17,010 nucleotides of DNA, taken from positions 1 through 17,010 of the forward strand of contig CAYMKW010000061.1 in assembly GCA_964391365.1 (NCBI GenBank). Direction: 5' to 3'. Shown here piece by piece: positions 1 through 7,411 of this stretch. The stretch comes from SXMI01 sp964391365. Lineage in GTDB: Bacteria; Actinomycetota; Acidimicrobiia; Acidimicrobiales; Microtrichaceae. Position 1 is the stretch's first letter; every line of letters begins with the position of its first letter. A program made the position numbers and the translations under genes. The notes under the pieces are model-generated. The model did no database searches and was not told the origin of the DNA. It worked only from the letters and a program-made list of their open reading frames with translations.

Positions 1-745
1 GGTGCTCGTAGGTGATCCCGGCGGCCGAGAACGCCTCGGCGAACTCGGCGTCGAACACCTCCTGGAACAGGTCCTTGAACCGCCCGTCGTAGGCCTTGAG
101 GATCGTGTTCTTCGTCGACAGGTAGACGGGGTAGTTGCGCTGCAGTCCGTAGCGGAACGACGCCCGGGCGAAGTCCCGGATGCTGTCGTCGAAGTTGTAC
201 ATGCCCATGACCACGCCGCCGGCGGGCGGCATGCGGACGACCTCGGGCGCGGTGGGCTCGCTGCCGTCGTCGGGCGTGTAGGTGAGCGTGACGGTGCCGG
301 CGCCGGGGGCGACGAAGTCGGTGGCGCGGTACTGGTCGCCATGGGCGTGACGGCCGATGACGATCGGCTTGGTCCACCCGGGAACGAGCCTCGGGATGTT
401 CGAGCAGATGATCGGCTCGCGGAACACGACGCCGCCCAGGATGTTGCGGATCGTCCCGTTGGGGGAGCGCCACATCTTCTTGAGGCCGAACTCCTCGACG
501 CGGGCCTCGTCGGGGGTGATGGTGGCGCACTTCACGCCGACGCCGTGCTCCTTGATGGCGTTGGCGGCGTCGATGGTGATCTGGTCGTCGGTGGCGTCCC
601 GGGACTCGATTCCCAGGTCGAAGTAGCGCAGGTCGACGTCCAGGTAGGGGAGGATCAGCTGCTCCTTGATGAACTCCCAGATGATCCTGGTCATCTCGTC
701 GCCGTCGAGTTCGACGACGGGGTTCTGGACCTTGATCTTGGCCAT
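1..745 (-). CDS. icd: NADP-dependent isocitrate dehydrogenase, eukaryote-like type (3'-truncated by window edge)
   Basis: This enzyme oxidatively decarboxylates isocitrate to 2-oxoglutarate with NADP+ in the cytoplasmic TCA cycle. Only the first 248 codons lie in the window; the C-terminal part continues beyond base 1. The N-terminus carries DGDEMTRIIWE and CATITPDE, as in the homodimeric IDH1/IDH2 class and unlike E. coli Icd. From memory of human IDH1, the substrate residues fall at identical numbers: Ser94, Asn96 and Arg100 in SPNGTIRN, Arg109 in FREP, Arg132 in GRHAHGDQYR, Tyr139, and Lys212 in LSTKNTILK. The ATG at 745 follows GAGGAG at 754-759 with 8-nt spacing, which fixes the start. 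The gene diverges from the aldehyde dehydrogenase gene across a 193-bp region with a hairpin, an inverted repeat and a TATTCT hexamer. No frameshift or missing residue is visible. Confidence 0.95.
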   Translation of the reverse strand, partial: MAKIKVQNPVVELDGDEMTRIIWEFIKEQLILPYLDVDLRYFDLGIESRDATDDQITIDAANAIKEHGVGVKCATITPDEARVEEFGLKKMWRSPNGTIRNILGGVVFREPIICSNIPRLVPGWTKPIVIGRHAHGDQYRATDFVAPGAGTVTLTYTPDDGSEPTAPEVVRMPPAGGVVMGMYNFDDSIRDFARASFRYGLQRNYPVYLSTKNTILKAYDGRFKDLFQEVFDAEFAEAFSAAGITYEH

Positions 746-799
746 GGCGGTTGCTCCTCTGCGATCGGTGATGGGCGGGTGCGGATGGCCCGAGCATCC

Positions 800-818
800 G
801 GCGGACGGCGGGTCCGCC
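800..818. promoter_or_regulatory. Hairpin in the icd 5' leader
   Basis: Perfect 7-bp inverted repeat: GGCGGAC at 800-806 and GTCCGCC at 812-818, with a 5-nt loop. On the minus strand it would lie in the icd leader between the candidate -10 and the Shine-Dalgarno sequence. It is too far from the start to mask the ribosome site directly. Its role, if any, is unknown. Confidence 0.3.
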
Positions 819-831
819 GACGCCGGGAGTG

Positions 832-853
832 AGAATACAACTTGCAGACAAGT
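832..853 (-). promoter_or_regulatory. Candidate icd promoter -10 with adjacent inverted repeat
   Basis: On the minus strand TATTCT (837 down to 832) fits a TANNNT -10 hexamer about 90 nt before the icd ATG. Directly upstream is ACTTG-caga-CAAGT (840-853), a perfect 5-bp inverted repeat where a repressor could block RNA polymerase. No good -35 is seen at 17 nt. It could serve icd, the divergent dehydrogenase gene, or both. The assignment rests on pattern only. Confidence 0.3.
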
Positions 854-880
854 GCGGGTGCCGCCGCATCACCCCTCCGG

Positions 881-886
881 TAGCAT
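881..886 (+). promoter_or_regulatory. Candidate -10 for the aldehyde dehydrogenase gene
   Basis: TAGCAT matches the TANNNT pattern seen upstream of several genes here. It would give a leader of about 46 nt ending in the Shine-Dalgarno AGGGGG at 928-933. No convincing -35 is visible. Confidence 0.25.
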
Positions 887-938
887 GCGGCCACCGCCGC
901 CCTTCCGTCGGGCGGCACCGACGCAGCAGGGGGCTGAC

Positions 939-2375
939 GTGCAGGTCTTCGAGAACCACTACATCAACGGCGAGTGGGTGCCCTCCCAGGGGAGCGGCAC
1001 CCTGGAGGTCGTCAACCCAGCGACCGAGGAGGTCATCGCCACCGTCCCGGCCGGCAACGCTGCAGATGTCGACGCGGCCGTTGCGGCGGCCAGGGCCGCG
1101 TTCGAGGGCTGGTCGACCACCGACGTCGACACCCGCGCCAAGTACCTGCGGGACATCGGCGCCGCCCTCATGGGCAAGTTCGAGACGGTCGCCGACACGA
1201 TCACGTCCGAGAACGGGTCGCCCAAGCAGTTCGCCGCCCTGGTGCAGACCGGCATGGCGCTCGGCGAGTGGGAGAGCTTCGCCTCGCTGATCGAGAACTT
1301 CGAGTGGGAGTCCCGGGTCGGCAACTCGCTCGTCGTCCGTGAGCCGATCGGCGTCGTCGGCGGGATCACCCCGTGGAACTACCCGCTGTACCTGATCGTC
1401 TGCAAGGTCGTCCCGGCGCTCGCCGCCGGCTGCACGGTCGTGCTCAAGCCGTCGGAGATCACCCCGCTCAACGCCTACCTCCTGGCCGAGGCCATGGACG
1501 AGGCCGGTCTGCCCGCCGGTGTGTTCAACATGGTCGTCGGCACCGGCCCCGACGTCGGCGCCGCCATCTCGGCCCACCCCGACGTGGACATGGTGTCGTT
1601 CACCGGATCGGGCCGCTCGGGCGCCGAGGTCACCAAGGCCTCCGCCTCCACCGCCAAGCGGGTCGGCCTCGAGCTGGGCGGCAAGTCCGCCAACATCGTC
1701 CTGGACGACGCCGACCCGGCCGCCGTGGCCATGGGTGCCGTGTTCGCGTGCTACATGAACTCCGGCCAGACCTGCCAGGCGCACACCCGTCTGCTCGTCC
1801 CCGAGTCGCGGGCGCAGGAGTACATCGACGCCGTCGTGGAGGAGGTCGGCAAGGTCCGTCTGGTCGATCCGGCCGCCGACGAGCCCGACATCTTCCACTC
1901 GCTCGGCCCGCTCGCCTCCAAGGCCCAGCAGGACCGCGTGCGTGGCTTCATCCAGACCGGGATCGACGAGGGGGCGACCCTGCTCACCGGTGGAGTGGAG
2001 CAGCCCGAGGAGTTCCCGACCGGCTTCTACGTGCAGCCGACGGTCTTCGCCGACGTCACCCCCGACATGACGATCGCCCGTGAGGAGATCTTCGGTCCGG
2101 TGTTGTCGATCCTCACCTACACCGATGAGGACGACGCCGTCCGCATTGCGAACGACTCGATCTACGGCCTGCACGGCGGCGTCCAGTCCGCCGACCAGGA
2201 CCGGGCGCTCGCCGTGGCCCGCCGCATGCGCACCGGCCAGGTCGACGTGAACGGAGCGCCGTTCAACGCCAACGCCCCGTTCGGTGGCTACAAGCAGTCT
2301 GGCAACACCCGTGAGCGCGGCCAGTGGGGCCTCGAGGAGTTCCTCGAGACCAAGGCCATCCAGCTTCCGGTCTGA
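939..2375 (+). CDS. NAD(P)-dependent aldehyde dehydrogenase family protein
   Basis: A 478-residue cytoplasmic ALDH-superfamily enzyme that oxidises an aldehyde to a carboxylate with NAD(P)+. The full catalytic set is present: Asn147 in TPWNYP, Lys170 in LKPSE (cofactor), FTGSGRSG, the general base Glu245 in LELGGKSAN, the nucleophile Cys279 in NSGQTCQAHTR, and the late motif EEIFGPVLSI. Length is typical. I chose GTG at 939 because AGGGGG (928-933) precedes it by 5 nt and the family N-terminus (FENHYINGEW) starts there. An in-frame ATG at 885 lacks a ribosome site and adds a Pro/Arg-rich extension. The substrate cannot be read from sequence; a broad betaine/succinate-semialdehyde-like ALDH is likely. 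It is transcribed divergently from icd and ends 22 nt before a large palindrome. Confidence 0.9.
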   Translation: MQVFENHYINGEWVPSQGSGTLEVVNPATEEVIATVPAGNAADVDAAVAAARAAFEGWSTTDVDTRAKYLRDIGAALMGKFETVADTITSENGSPKQFAALVQTGMALGEWESFASLIENFEWESRVGNSLVVREPIGVVGGITPWNYPLYLIVCKVVPALAAGCTVVLKPSEITPLNAYLLAEAMDEAGLPAGVFNMVVGTGPDVGAAISAHPDVDMVSFTGSGRSGAEVTKASASTAKRVGLELGGKSANIVLDDADPAAVAMGAVFACYMNSGQTCQAHTRLLVPESRAQEYIDAVVEEVGKVRLVDPAADEPDIFHSLGPLASKAQQDRVRGFIQTGIDEGATLLTGGVEQPEEFPTGFYVQPTVFADVTPDMTIAREEIFGPVLSILTYTDEDDAVRIANDSIYGLHGGVQSADQDRALAVARRMRTGQVDVNGAPFNANAPFGGYKQSGNTRERGQWGLEEFLETKAIQLPV

Positions 2376-2397
2376 GCGCCACCCCACCGCCCGCGAT

Positions 2398-2437
2398 TCG
2401 GTGCGTTCGACGCCAGATCAGGCGTCGAACGCACCGA
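2398..2437. terminator. 40-bp near-perfect palindrome, probable bidirectional terminator or repeat element
   Basis: Arms of 17 bp, TCGGTGCGTTCGACGCC (2398-2414) and its exact complement (2421-2437), flank AGATCA, whose central GATC is itself palindromic. Only the 2415/2420 pair breaks 40-bp symmetry. It begins 22 nt after the aldehyde dehydrogenase stop and ends 27 nt before the ABC transporter start. No T-run follows, so this is not a textbook intrinsic terminator. A dispersed palindromic repeat or a protein-binding site is possible. Confidence 0.6.
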
Positions 2438-2464
2438 GACGCGTGAGAGGGCCACTCCGCACCC

Positions 2465-4381
2465 GTGACCGCCACCATCCACTCCGCTGACGAGGCGCCC
2501 GACGACGAGGTGCCGCACCCCGACACGTCCACGGTCGCCACGGCCGACACCGGGTCGATCACCCGTCAGGGAGTCCGCCAGATCGTGCGGTTCGTCCGCA
2601 TGCACCCGGTTCCGTTCGCCCTGTCGCTCGTGGGCGGGGTGGCGTGGGCGCTCATGGTCGTCACCGCCGCCTGGCTGTTCGGCAAGGTCACCGATGACGT
2701 CATCGAGCCGGCGTTCGCCGGTGGGGTCGAGGCGTCCACCGTCTGGATGGCGGTGGCGGCGCTGTTCCTGGTCGGGCTGCTGCGGGGCGTGGCGGTCGTG
2801 GTGCGCCGCTGGTACGGGTCGGTCACCGAAGCCCGGATGCAGCGGTCGTTGCGGACCTCCGTGGTGGACCGGCTCCTCACCATGCCGATGTCGAGCTACC
2901 GGCGCCGTCCCACCGGCGAGCTGCTGTCCAACGCCGAGATGGACGTCACCACGGCCACCCAGATGCTCATGCCGCTGCCGTTCTCGCTGGGCGTGATCGC
3001 GCTCATCGGGATCTCGCTGTTCAGCCTGGTGCGGGCCGACGGCGTGTTCGGCCTGGTCGCCATGCTCCTGTTCCCCGCCATGGCGATCCTGAGCCGGCGG
3101 TACACGAACCGGGTGCACGTCCCGGCGGGGCGGGTCCAACAGCAGCTGGGTGTCGTCAGTTCGATCGCCCACGAGAGTTTCGACGGCGCGCTGGTCGTCA
3201 AGACGCTCGGCCTGGAGGCCGCTGAACAGGAACGCTTTGAGGCCGCGGCCGGCCAGCTCCGCGACGAGGCCATGGGCGTCGCCCGGATGTCGGCCTCGTT
3301 CCAGCCGTTGATCGACGTGCTGCCGAATCTGGGGATCGTGCTCCTGCTGGTCGGCGGCGCCTGGCGGGTCGACACCGGGGCGGCCACACCGGGTGAGCTC
3401 GTCCAGGCGGTGGCGCTGTTCGGTTGGCTGGCGTTCCCCATGCGGATCGTCGGGTTCCTCTTCGAGTCGATCCCCCGGGCCGTCGTCTCCATCAACCGGG
3501 TCGATTCGCTGCTCGACGAACCGACCGACCCCGCCGCCGAGGGCACGGGCGGAGCGGCCCTGCCCGCCGGGCCGGTCGGTCTGCAGCTCGACGGTGTCCG
3601 GTTCGCCTTCGGCGACGTCGAGGTGCTGCACGACGTGACGTTCACGGTGGAGCCGGGCGAGGTGGTGGCGCTGGTCGGCTCCACCGGTTCCGGCAAGTCG
3701 ACCGTCACGAACCTGCTGGTGCGACTCGACGATCCGACCGGCGGACGGGTGCTGGTCGGCGGCGTGCCCGTCGACGAGTTGAGCACAGAGGAGCTGCGCA
3801 GCACGGTGTCGGTGGCGTTCCAGGAGAGCGTCCTGTTCGCCGAGAGCATCGACCGGAACGTGCGCATGGACCGGGACGTCACCGACGCCGTGGCCGCCGA
3901 GTCGCTCGACCGGGCCCGGGCCGGCCGGTTCGTCGGCAGGCTTCCCGAGGGGCTCGAGACGATCGTCGGCGAACGTGGCGTGACGCTGTCCGGCGGGCAG
4001 CGCCAGCGCGTGGCGCTCGCCCGAGCCCTGGCCGTCCGACCCCGGGTGCTGGTGCTCGACGACGCCACCTCGGCGGTCGACCCGGTCGTCGAAGCGCAGA
4101 TTCTTGGGGGTCTGCGGACCGACGGCACCACCATGCTGGTCGTGGCCCACCGGCTGTCGACCATCCAGCTGGCGGACCGGGTCGTGTTCCTGGACGACGG
4201 CCGGGTTCGGGCCCAGGGGACACACCAGGAACTGCTCGCCGATCCCGACTATGCGGCTCTGGTCACCGCGTACGAGGACGAGGAGCGGGCCGACCACGAC
4301 GCCCACTTCGCCGAGGACGACGATGCGCCGACCGACGGCAACGGCGGCCCGGCCACTCCCGCCGGGCCGGGGAGCGCCTGA
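2465..4381 (+). CDS. ABC exporter half-transporter A (TMD-NBD), degenerate Walker B
   Basis: A 638-residue fused exporter subunit. After a hydrophilic, acidic N-terminus of about 45 residues come six membrane segments (near 49-71, 92-113, 170-189, 193-210, 282-300 and 311-333), then one nucleotide-binding domain. That domain has Walker A GSTGSGKST (405-413, Lys411), a Q-loop in AFQES, signature LSGGQ (508-512), Walker B ending LVLDD (532-533) and H-loop His562. The usual catalytic Glu after Walker B is Asp533, a known mark of the non-hydrolysing half in heterodimeric exporters. GTG at 2465 has only a distant GAGAGG (2445-2450), so the start is less certain than the rest. It overlaps the next gene by 1 nt (TGATG). 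The substrate is unknown; multidrug, lipid or siderophore export are options. Confidence 0.9.
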   Translation: MTATIHSADEAPDDEVPHPDTSTVATADTGSITRQGVRQIVRFVRMHPVPFALSLVGGVAWALMVVTAAWLFGKVTDDVIEPAFAGGVEASTVWMAVAALFLVGLLRGVAVVVRRWYGSVTEARMQRSLRTSVVDRLLTMPMSSYRRRPTGELLSNAEMDVTTATQMLMPLPFSLGVIALIGISLFSLVRADGVFGLVAMLLFPAMAILSRRYTNRVHVPAGRVQQQLGVVSSIAHESFDGALVVKTLGLEAAEQERFEAAAGQLRDEAMGVARMSASFQPLIDVLPNLGIVLLLVGGAWRVDTGAATPGELVQAVALFGWLAFPMRIVGFLFESIPRAVVSINRVDSLLDEPTDPAAEGTGGAALPAGPVGLQLDGVRFAFGDVEVLHDVTFTVEPGEVVALVGSTGSGKSTVTNLLVRLDDPTGGRVLVGGVPVDELSTEELRSTVSVAFQESVLFAESIDRNVRMDRDVTDAVAAESLDRARAGRFVGRLPEGLETIVGERGVTLSGGQRQRVALARALAVRPRVLVLDDATSAVDPVVEAQILGGLRTDGTTMLVVAHRLSTIQLADRVVFLDDGRVRAQGTHQELLADPDYAALVTAYEDEERADHDAHFAEDDDAPTDGNGGPATPAGPGSA

Positions 4382-6174
4382 TGGTCGACCCGATGCCCGC
4401 CTCGCCCGACGACGACGGCCCGCCGCTGCGCGCCGGCGATCTGCTCCGACTCGGGTTGCGTCGCACCCCCGAGCTGCGTCGCGGCTTCGCCGTCAGCCTG
4501 GCGTTCGCGTTCGTCGTCGCCCTGGGGCGGCTCATCATCCCCATCGCCATCCAGCAGATCCTGGACAAGGGGATCGCCACGTCCGACCCGGACTGGCCGT
4601 TCGTGCTGTGGACCTGCGTGGCCGCCACCGTGGCGCTGATCGGCTTCACGCTGTTGAACCGGCTCACCTACGTGCGGCTCATGCGCACGGCGATGGACGT
4701 GCTCTACGGGTTGCGGACCCGGGCGTTCGCCCACGTCCACCAGCTGAGCCTGGCGCACCACAACGAGTCCAAGAAGGGCGTGCTGGTCGCCCGGGTCACA
4801 TCCGACATCGAGACGCTCGCCCAGTTCGCCTCCTGGGGTGCTGTGTCGTGGGTGGTGAACGTGACCATGATCGTCGTCGCCCTGGGGGCGCTGGCGGTCT
4901 ACAGCTGGCAGCTGGCGCTGGTGCTGTTCGCCACGCTCATCCCGGTGCTGCCGATCATGCGGATCGTGCAACGTCGGCAGCTCCACGCCTACGACGACCT
5001 GCGGACCAAGGTGTCGGACACGTTGTCGGACATCTCGGAGCTGGTCGGCGGGATCCGGGTGCTGCGCGGCTACGGGGCCGTGTCGACCAGGCGGGCCCGC
5101 ATGCGGGCTCGGATCGAACGGCAGTACCGATCACAGCTCCGGGCCCGGTTCTTCTTCGCCATCATGTTCCCCGTCTCCGACGTGTTCAGCGGGTTGGCGC
5201 TCGCGGCGGTCGTCGGTGTCGGCGTGTGGTGGGGGCCCGGATGGGGTCTGGCGGCCGGGACGCTCGTGGCCGCCCTGTTCCTGACGAACCTGGTGGTCCA
5301 GCCCGTCGCCGAGCTCGGCGAGATCCTCGACCAGACGCAGACGGCGCTGGCCGGGTGGGGCAAGGTGCTGCGGCTGCTCGACGAGCCGGTCGAGGTGGTC
5401 GAGCCGCAGCCCGGCGTCGACCTGCCCTCCGGTGCGCTCGACGTGGAACTCCGCGGTGTCGACTTCGCCTACGAGCCCGGCCACCCGGTGCTCAGCGACG
5501 TCACGCTCAACCTGCCCGCCGGGATCAACCTGGCGGTGGTCGGCGAGACCGGGTCGGGCAAGACGACCATGGCGAAGCTCCTGTGCCGTCTGGCCGACCC
5601 GGTCGCCGGGCAGGTCGTGCTCGGCGGCGGCGACCTGCGCGAGGTCGCCCGGGGGTCGCGGGCGACAGCCGTGCGGCTGGTGCCCCAGGACGGGTTCCTG
5701 TTCGACACCGACGTGGCGGCCAACGTGCGGATCGGTCGGACCGATGCCACCGACCAGGACATCGAGGACGCCTTCGATGCGCTCGGACTGCGTTGGTGGG
5801 TCGACTCGCTGGCCGACGGCATCCACACGCCGGTCGGGGAGCGGGGCGAGTCGCTCTCGGTGGGGGAGCGTCAGCTCGTGTCGCTCGCCCGGGCGCAACT
5901 GGCCGACCCGGGGCTGTTGATCCTGGACGAGGCGACGTCGTCGGTGGACCCGGAGACGGAGCGGGCGCTGGCCGAGGCGCTGGCGAAGCTGGCGACGGGT
6001 CGGACGACGGTGAGCATCGCCCACCGGCTGTCGACGGCCGAACTGGCCGACCGGGTGGTGGTCTTCGACTCCGGTCGGATCGTCCAGCAGGGCACGCACG
6101 CCGAGCTGGTCGCGGAAGGCGGCGTGTACGGGCGGCTCTACGAGTCGTGGCTCGGCAACACCCGCGCCGCCTGA
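4381..6174 (+). CDS. ABC exporter half-transporter B (TMD-NBD), degenerate signature motif
   Basis: A 597-residue partner of the preceding half-transporter. Membrane segments lie near 35-58, 73-93, 150-190 and 258-305. The nucleotide-binding domain has Walker A GETGSGKTT (388-396, Lys394), Q-loop PQDGF, signature LSVGE (492-496) instead of LSGGQ, Walker B LLILDE with catalytic Glu517, and His548. Its intact Walker B with the partner's intact LSGGQ forms the predicted competent ATP site; its altered signature with the partner's Asp533 forms the degenerate one. ATG at 4381 overlaps the upstream stop as TGATG, with GGGGAG (4369-4374) 6 nt before, implying translational coupling. The open frame extends upstream to 3424, but that part is a shadow of the first subunit. 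Membrane exporter; substrate unknown. Confidence 0.92.
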   Translation: MVDPMPASPDDDGPPLRAGDLLRLGLRRTPELRRGFAVSLAFAFVVALGRLIIPIAIQQILDKGIATSDPDWPFVLWTCVAATVALIGFTLLNRLTYVRLMRTAMDVLYGLRTRAFAHVHQLSLAHHNESKKGVLVARVTSDIETLAQFASWGAVSWVVNVTMIVVALGALAVYSWQLALVLFATLIPVLPIMRIVQRRQLHAYDDLRTKVSDTLSDISELVGGIRVLRGYGAVSTRRARMRARIERQYRSQLRARFFFAIMFPVSDVFSGLALAAVVGVGVWWGPGWGLAAGTLVAALFLTNLVVQPVAELGEILDQTQTALAGWGKVLRLLDEPVEVVEPQPGVDLPSGALDVELRGVDFAYEPGHPVLSDVTLNLPAGINLAVVGETGSGKTTMAKLLCRLADPVAGQVVLGGGDLREVARGSRATAVRLVPQDGFLFDTDVAANVRIGRTDATDQDIEDAFDALGLRWWVDSLADGIHTPVGERGESLSVGERQLVSLARAQLADPGLLILDEATSSVDPETERALAEALAKLATGRTTVSIAHRLSTAELADRVVVFDSGRIVQQGTHAELVAEGGVYGRLYESWLGNTRAA

Positions 6175-6280
6175 CCCCCCACTCCCACTCCCCAAGCACC
6201 ACAAGGCCGGCAAGGGGGGTGACGGGTGGGGTGGTACCGGGTGAGGTGGGGTCCATTTTTCGGTTGGTCGGCCGCAGCCC

Positions 6281-6286
6281 TAGGGT
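6281..6286 (+). promoter_or_regulatory. Candidate -10 for mdh
   Basis: TAGGGT fits the TANNNT pattern and would start a leader of about 27 nt carrying the mdh Shine-Dalgarno sequence. The upstream gap (6175-6270) holds C-rich then G-rich tracts (ACTCCC and GGGGTG motifs) that could pair imperfectly and end the ABC operon transcript, but no clean terminator is seen. Confidence 0.35.
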
Positions 6287-6319
6287 CGGGGCGCCACGTC
6301 GAGTCCCCGGGAGGATCCC

Positions 6320-7309
6320 ATGGCCAACGCACCGCTCCGAGTCGCCGTCACCGGCGCTGCCGGCCAGATCGGCTACTCGCTGCTGTTCCGCATCGCCAGC
6401 GGCGCCATGCTCGGCGACGACCAGCCGATCGTCCTGCAGATGCTCGAGATCACCCCGGCGCTCGGCGCGCTCGAGGGTGTCGCCATGGAGCTCGACGACT
6501 GTGCGTTCCCGCTGCTCGACTCCATGATCCGCACCGATGACCCCGACGTCGCCTTCGGTGACGCCGATGTCGCCCTGCTCGTCGGCGCCATGCCCCGCAA
6601 GGCCGGGATGGAGCGCTCCGACCTGCTGTCCGCCAACGGCGGGATCTTCCAGCCGCAGGGCCAGGCGCTGTCCCGGTCGGCCAAGCGTGACGTCAAGGTG
6701 CTCGTCGTGGGCAACCCGGCCAACACCAACGCCCTCATCGCCCAGCGCAACGCCGCCGACCTGGACCCGGGCCGCTTCACCGCCATGACCCGCCTGGACC
6801 ACAACCGCGCCATGGCGCAGCTGGCCCAGCGCCTCGAGGTTCCGGTCGACCACGTACGTCGCATGACGATCTGGGGCAACCACTCCACGACCCAGTTCCC
6901 CGACCTCTACCACTGCGAGGTCGATGGCCGGAACGCCGCCGAGGCCGTCGGCGACGAGGCCTGGTACGCCGACGAGTTCATCCCCAAGGTGGCCAAGCGG
7001 GGCGCCGAGATCATCGACGCCCGTGGCGCCAGCTCGGCGGCCTCTGCCGCCAACGCGGCGATCGACCACATCCGCAGCTGGCACCTCGGCACGCCCGACG
7101 GCGACTGGGTGTCGATGGCGGTCCCGTCCGACGGCTCCTACGGCGTGCCCGAGGGCATCATCTCGTCGTTCCCCTGCACCTGCGCCGGTGGCGAGTACTC
7201 GATCGTCCAGGGCCTCGAGATCAACGACTTCTCCCGGGCGAGGATCGACGCCTCGGCCGCGGAGTTGGTGGAGGAGCGCGACGCCGTCGCGGAGCTGGGT
7301 CTGATCTGA
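6320..7309 (+). CDS. mdh: NAD-dependent malate dehydrogenase (dimeric cytosolic type)
   Basis: A 329-residue enzyme interconverting malate and oxaloacetate with NAD(H) in the cytoplasmic TCA cycle. The Rossmann loop TGAAGQIGY is at 11-19. Glu43 at the end of the second strand suits NAD rather than NADP. Substrate arginines fit Arg93 and Arg99 (MPRKAGMER) and Arg163. NPANTN is at 132-137, and the catalytic pair is Asp160 (RLDHNRA) and His188 (WGNHSTTQFPD). Length and motifs match the Thermus/cytosolic dimeric family rather than the LDH-like tetrameric type. ATG at 6320 follows GGGAGG (6309-6314) with 5-nt spacing. It sits between the ABC exporter operon and a secreted-protein gene and appears to have its own promoter. 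No defect is visible. Confidence 0.96.
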   Translation: MANAPLRVAVTGAAGQIGYSLLFRIASGAMLGDDQPIVLQMLEITPALGALEGVAMELDDCAFPLLDSMIRTDDPDVAFGDADVALLVGAMPRKAGMERSDLLSANGGIFQPQGQALSRSAKRDVKVLVVGNPANTNALIAQRNAADLDPGRFTAMTRLDHNRAMAQLAQRLEVPVDHVRRMTIWGNHSTTQFPDLYHCEVDGRNAAEAVGDEAWYADEFIPKVAKRGAEIIDARGASSAASAANAAIDHIRSWHLGTPDGDWVSMAVPSDGSYGVPEGIISSFPCTCAGGEYSIVQGLEINDFSRARIDASAAELVEERDAVAELGLI

Positions 7310-7367
7310 CGCGCGGGTGAACAGCGCCGCAGGGCGCATCCACGCGGGGCAACCCGGTCGAACAACT

Positions 7368-7401
7368 CCTCGGCGACGCTGGTGTCGCCCCCGTCCCGAG
7401 G
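7368..7401 (+). promoter_or_regulatory. Possible ribosome-site-masking hairpin before the DUF4397 gene
   Basis: GGCGAC (7372-7377) and GTCGCC (7384-7389) form a 6-bp stem around GCTGGT. Just outside, CCTC (7368-7371) can pair with GAGG (7398-7401), the first part of the Shine-Dalgarno GAGGAG (7398-7403). The fold could limit translation initiation at 7412. It is a pairing seen by eye, not an energy calculation. Confidence 0.3.
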
Positions 7402-7411
7402 AGACAACCCC

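Noticed and set aside
666..938. N-terminal extension of the aldehyde dehydrogenase to 569 codons
   Set aside because: The added residues overlap the icd start region on the other strand, are unlike ALDH proteins, and the GTG at 939 has a strong ribosome site.
2288..4306. 672-codon open frame on the minus strand
   Set aside because: It lies wholly opposite the first ABC subunit and is rich in Arg, His, Gly and Asp repeats; it is the shadow frame typical of high-GC genes.
3424..4380. Upstream extension of the second ABC subunit to 916 codons
   Set aside because: This part overlaps the NBD of the first subunit in another frame and is low-complexity Arg/Gly; ATG at 4381 has a good ribosome site.
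4104..6527. 807-codon plus-strand frame
   Set aside because: Runs out of frame through the second ABC gene with Arg/Ala/Gly-rich content and no motifs.
5525..7339. 604-codon minus-strand frame opposite the ABC and mdh genes
   Set aside because: Composition is that of an antisense shadow; mdh and the ABC NBD on the plus strand have full catalytic motifs.
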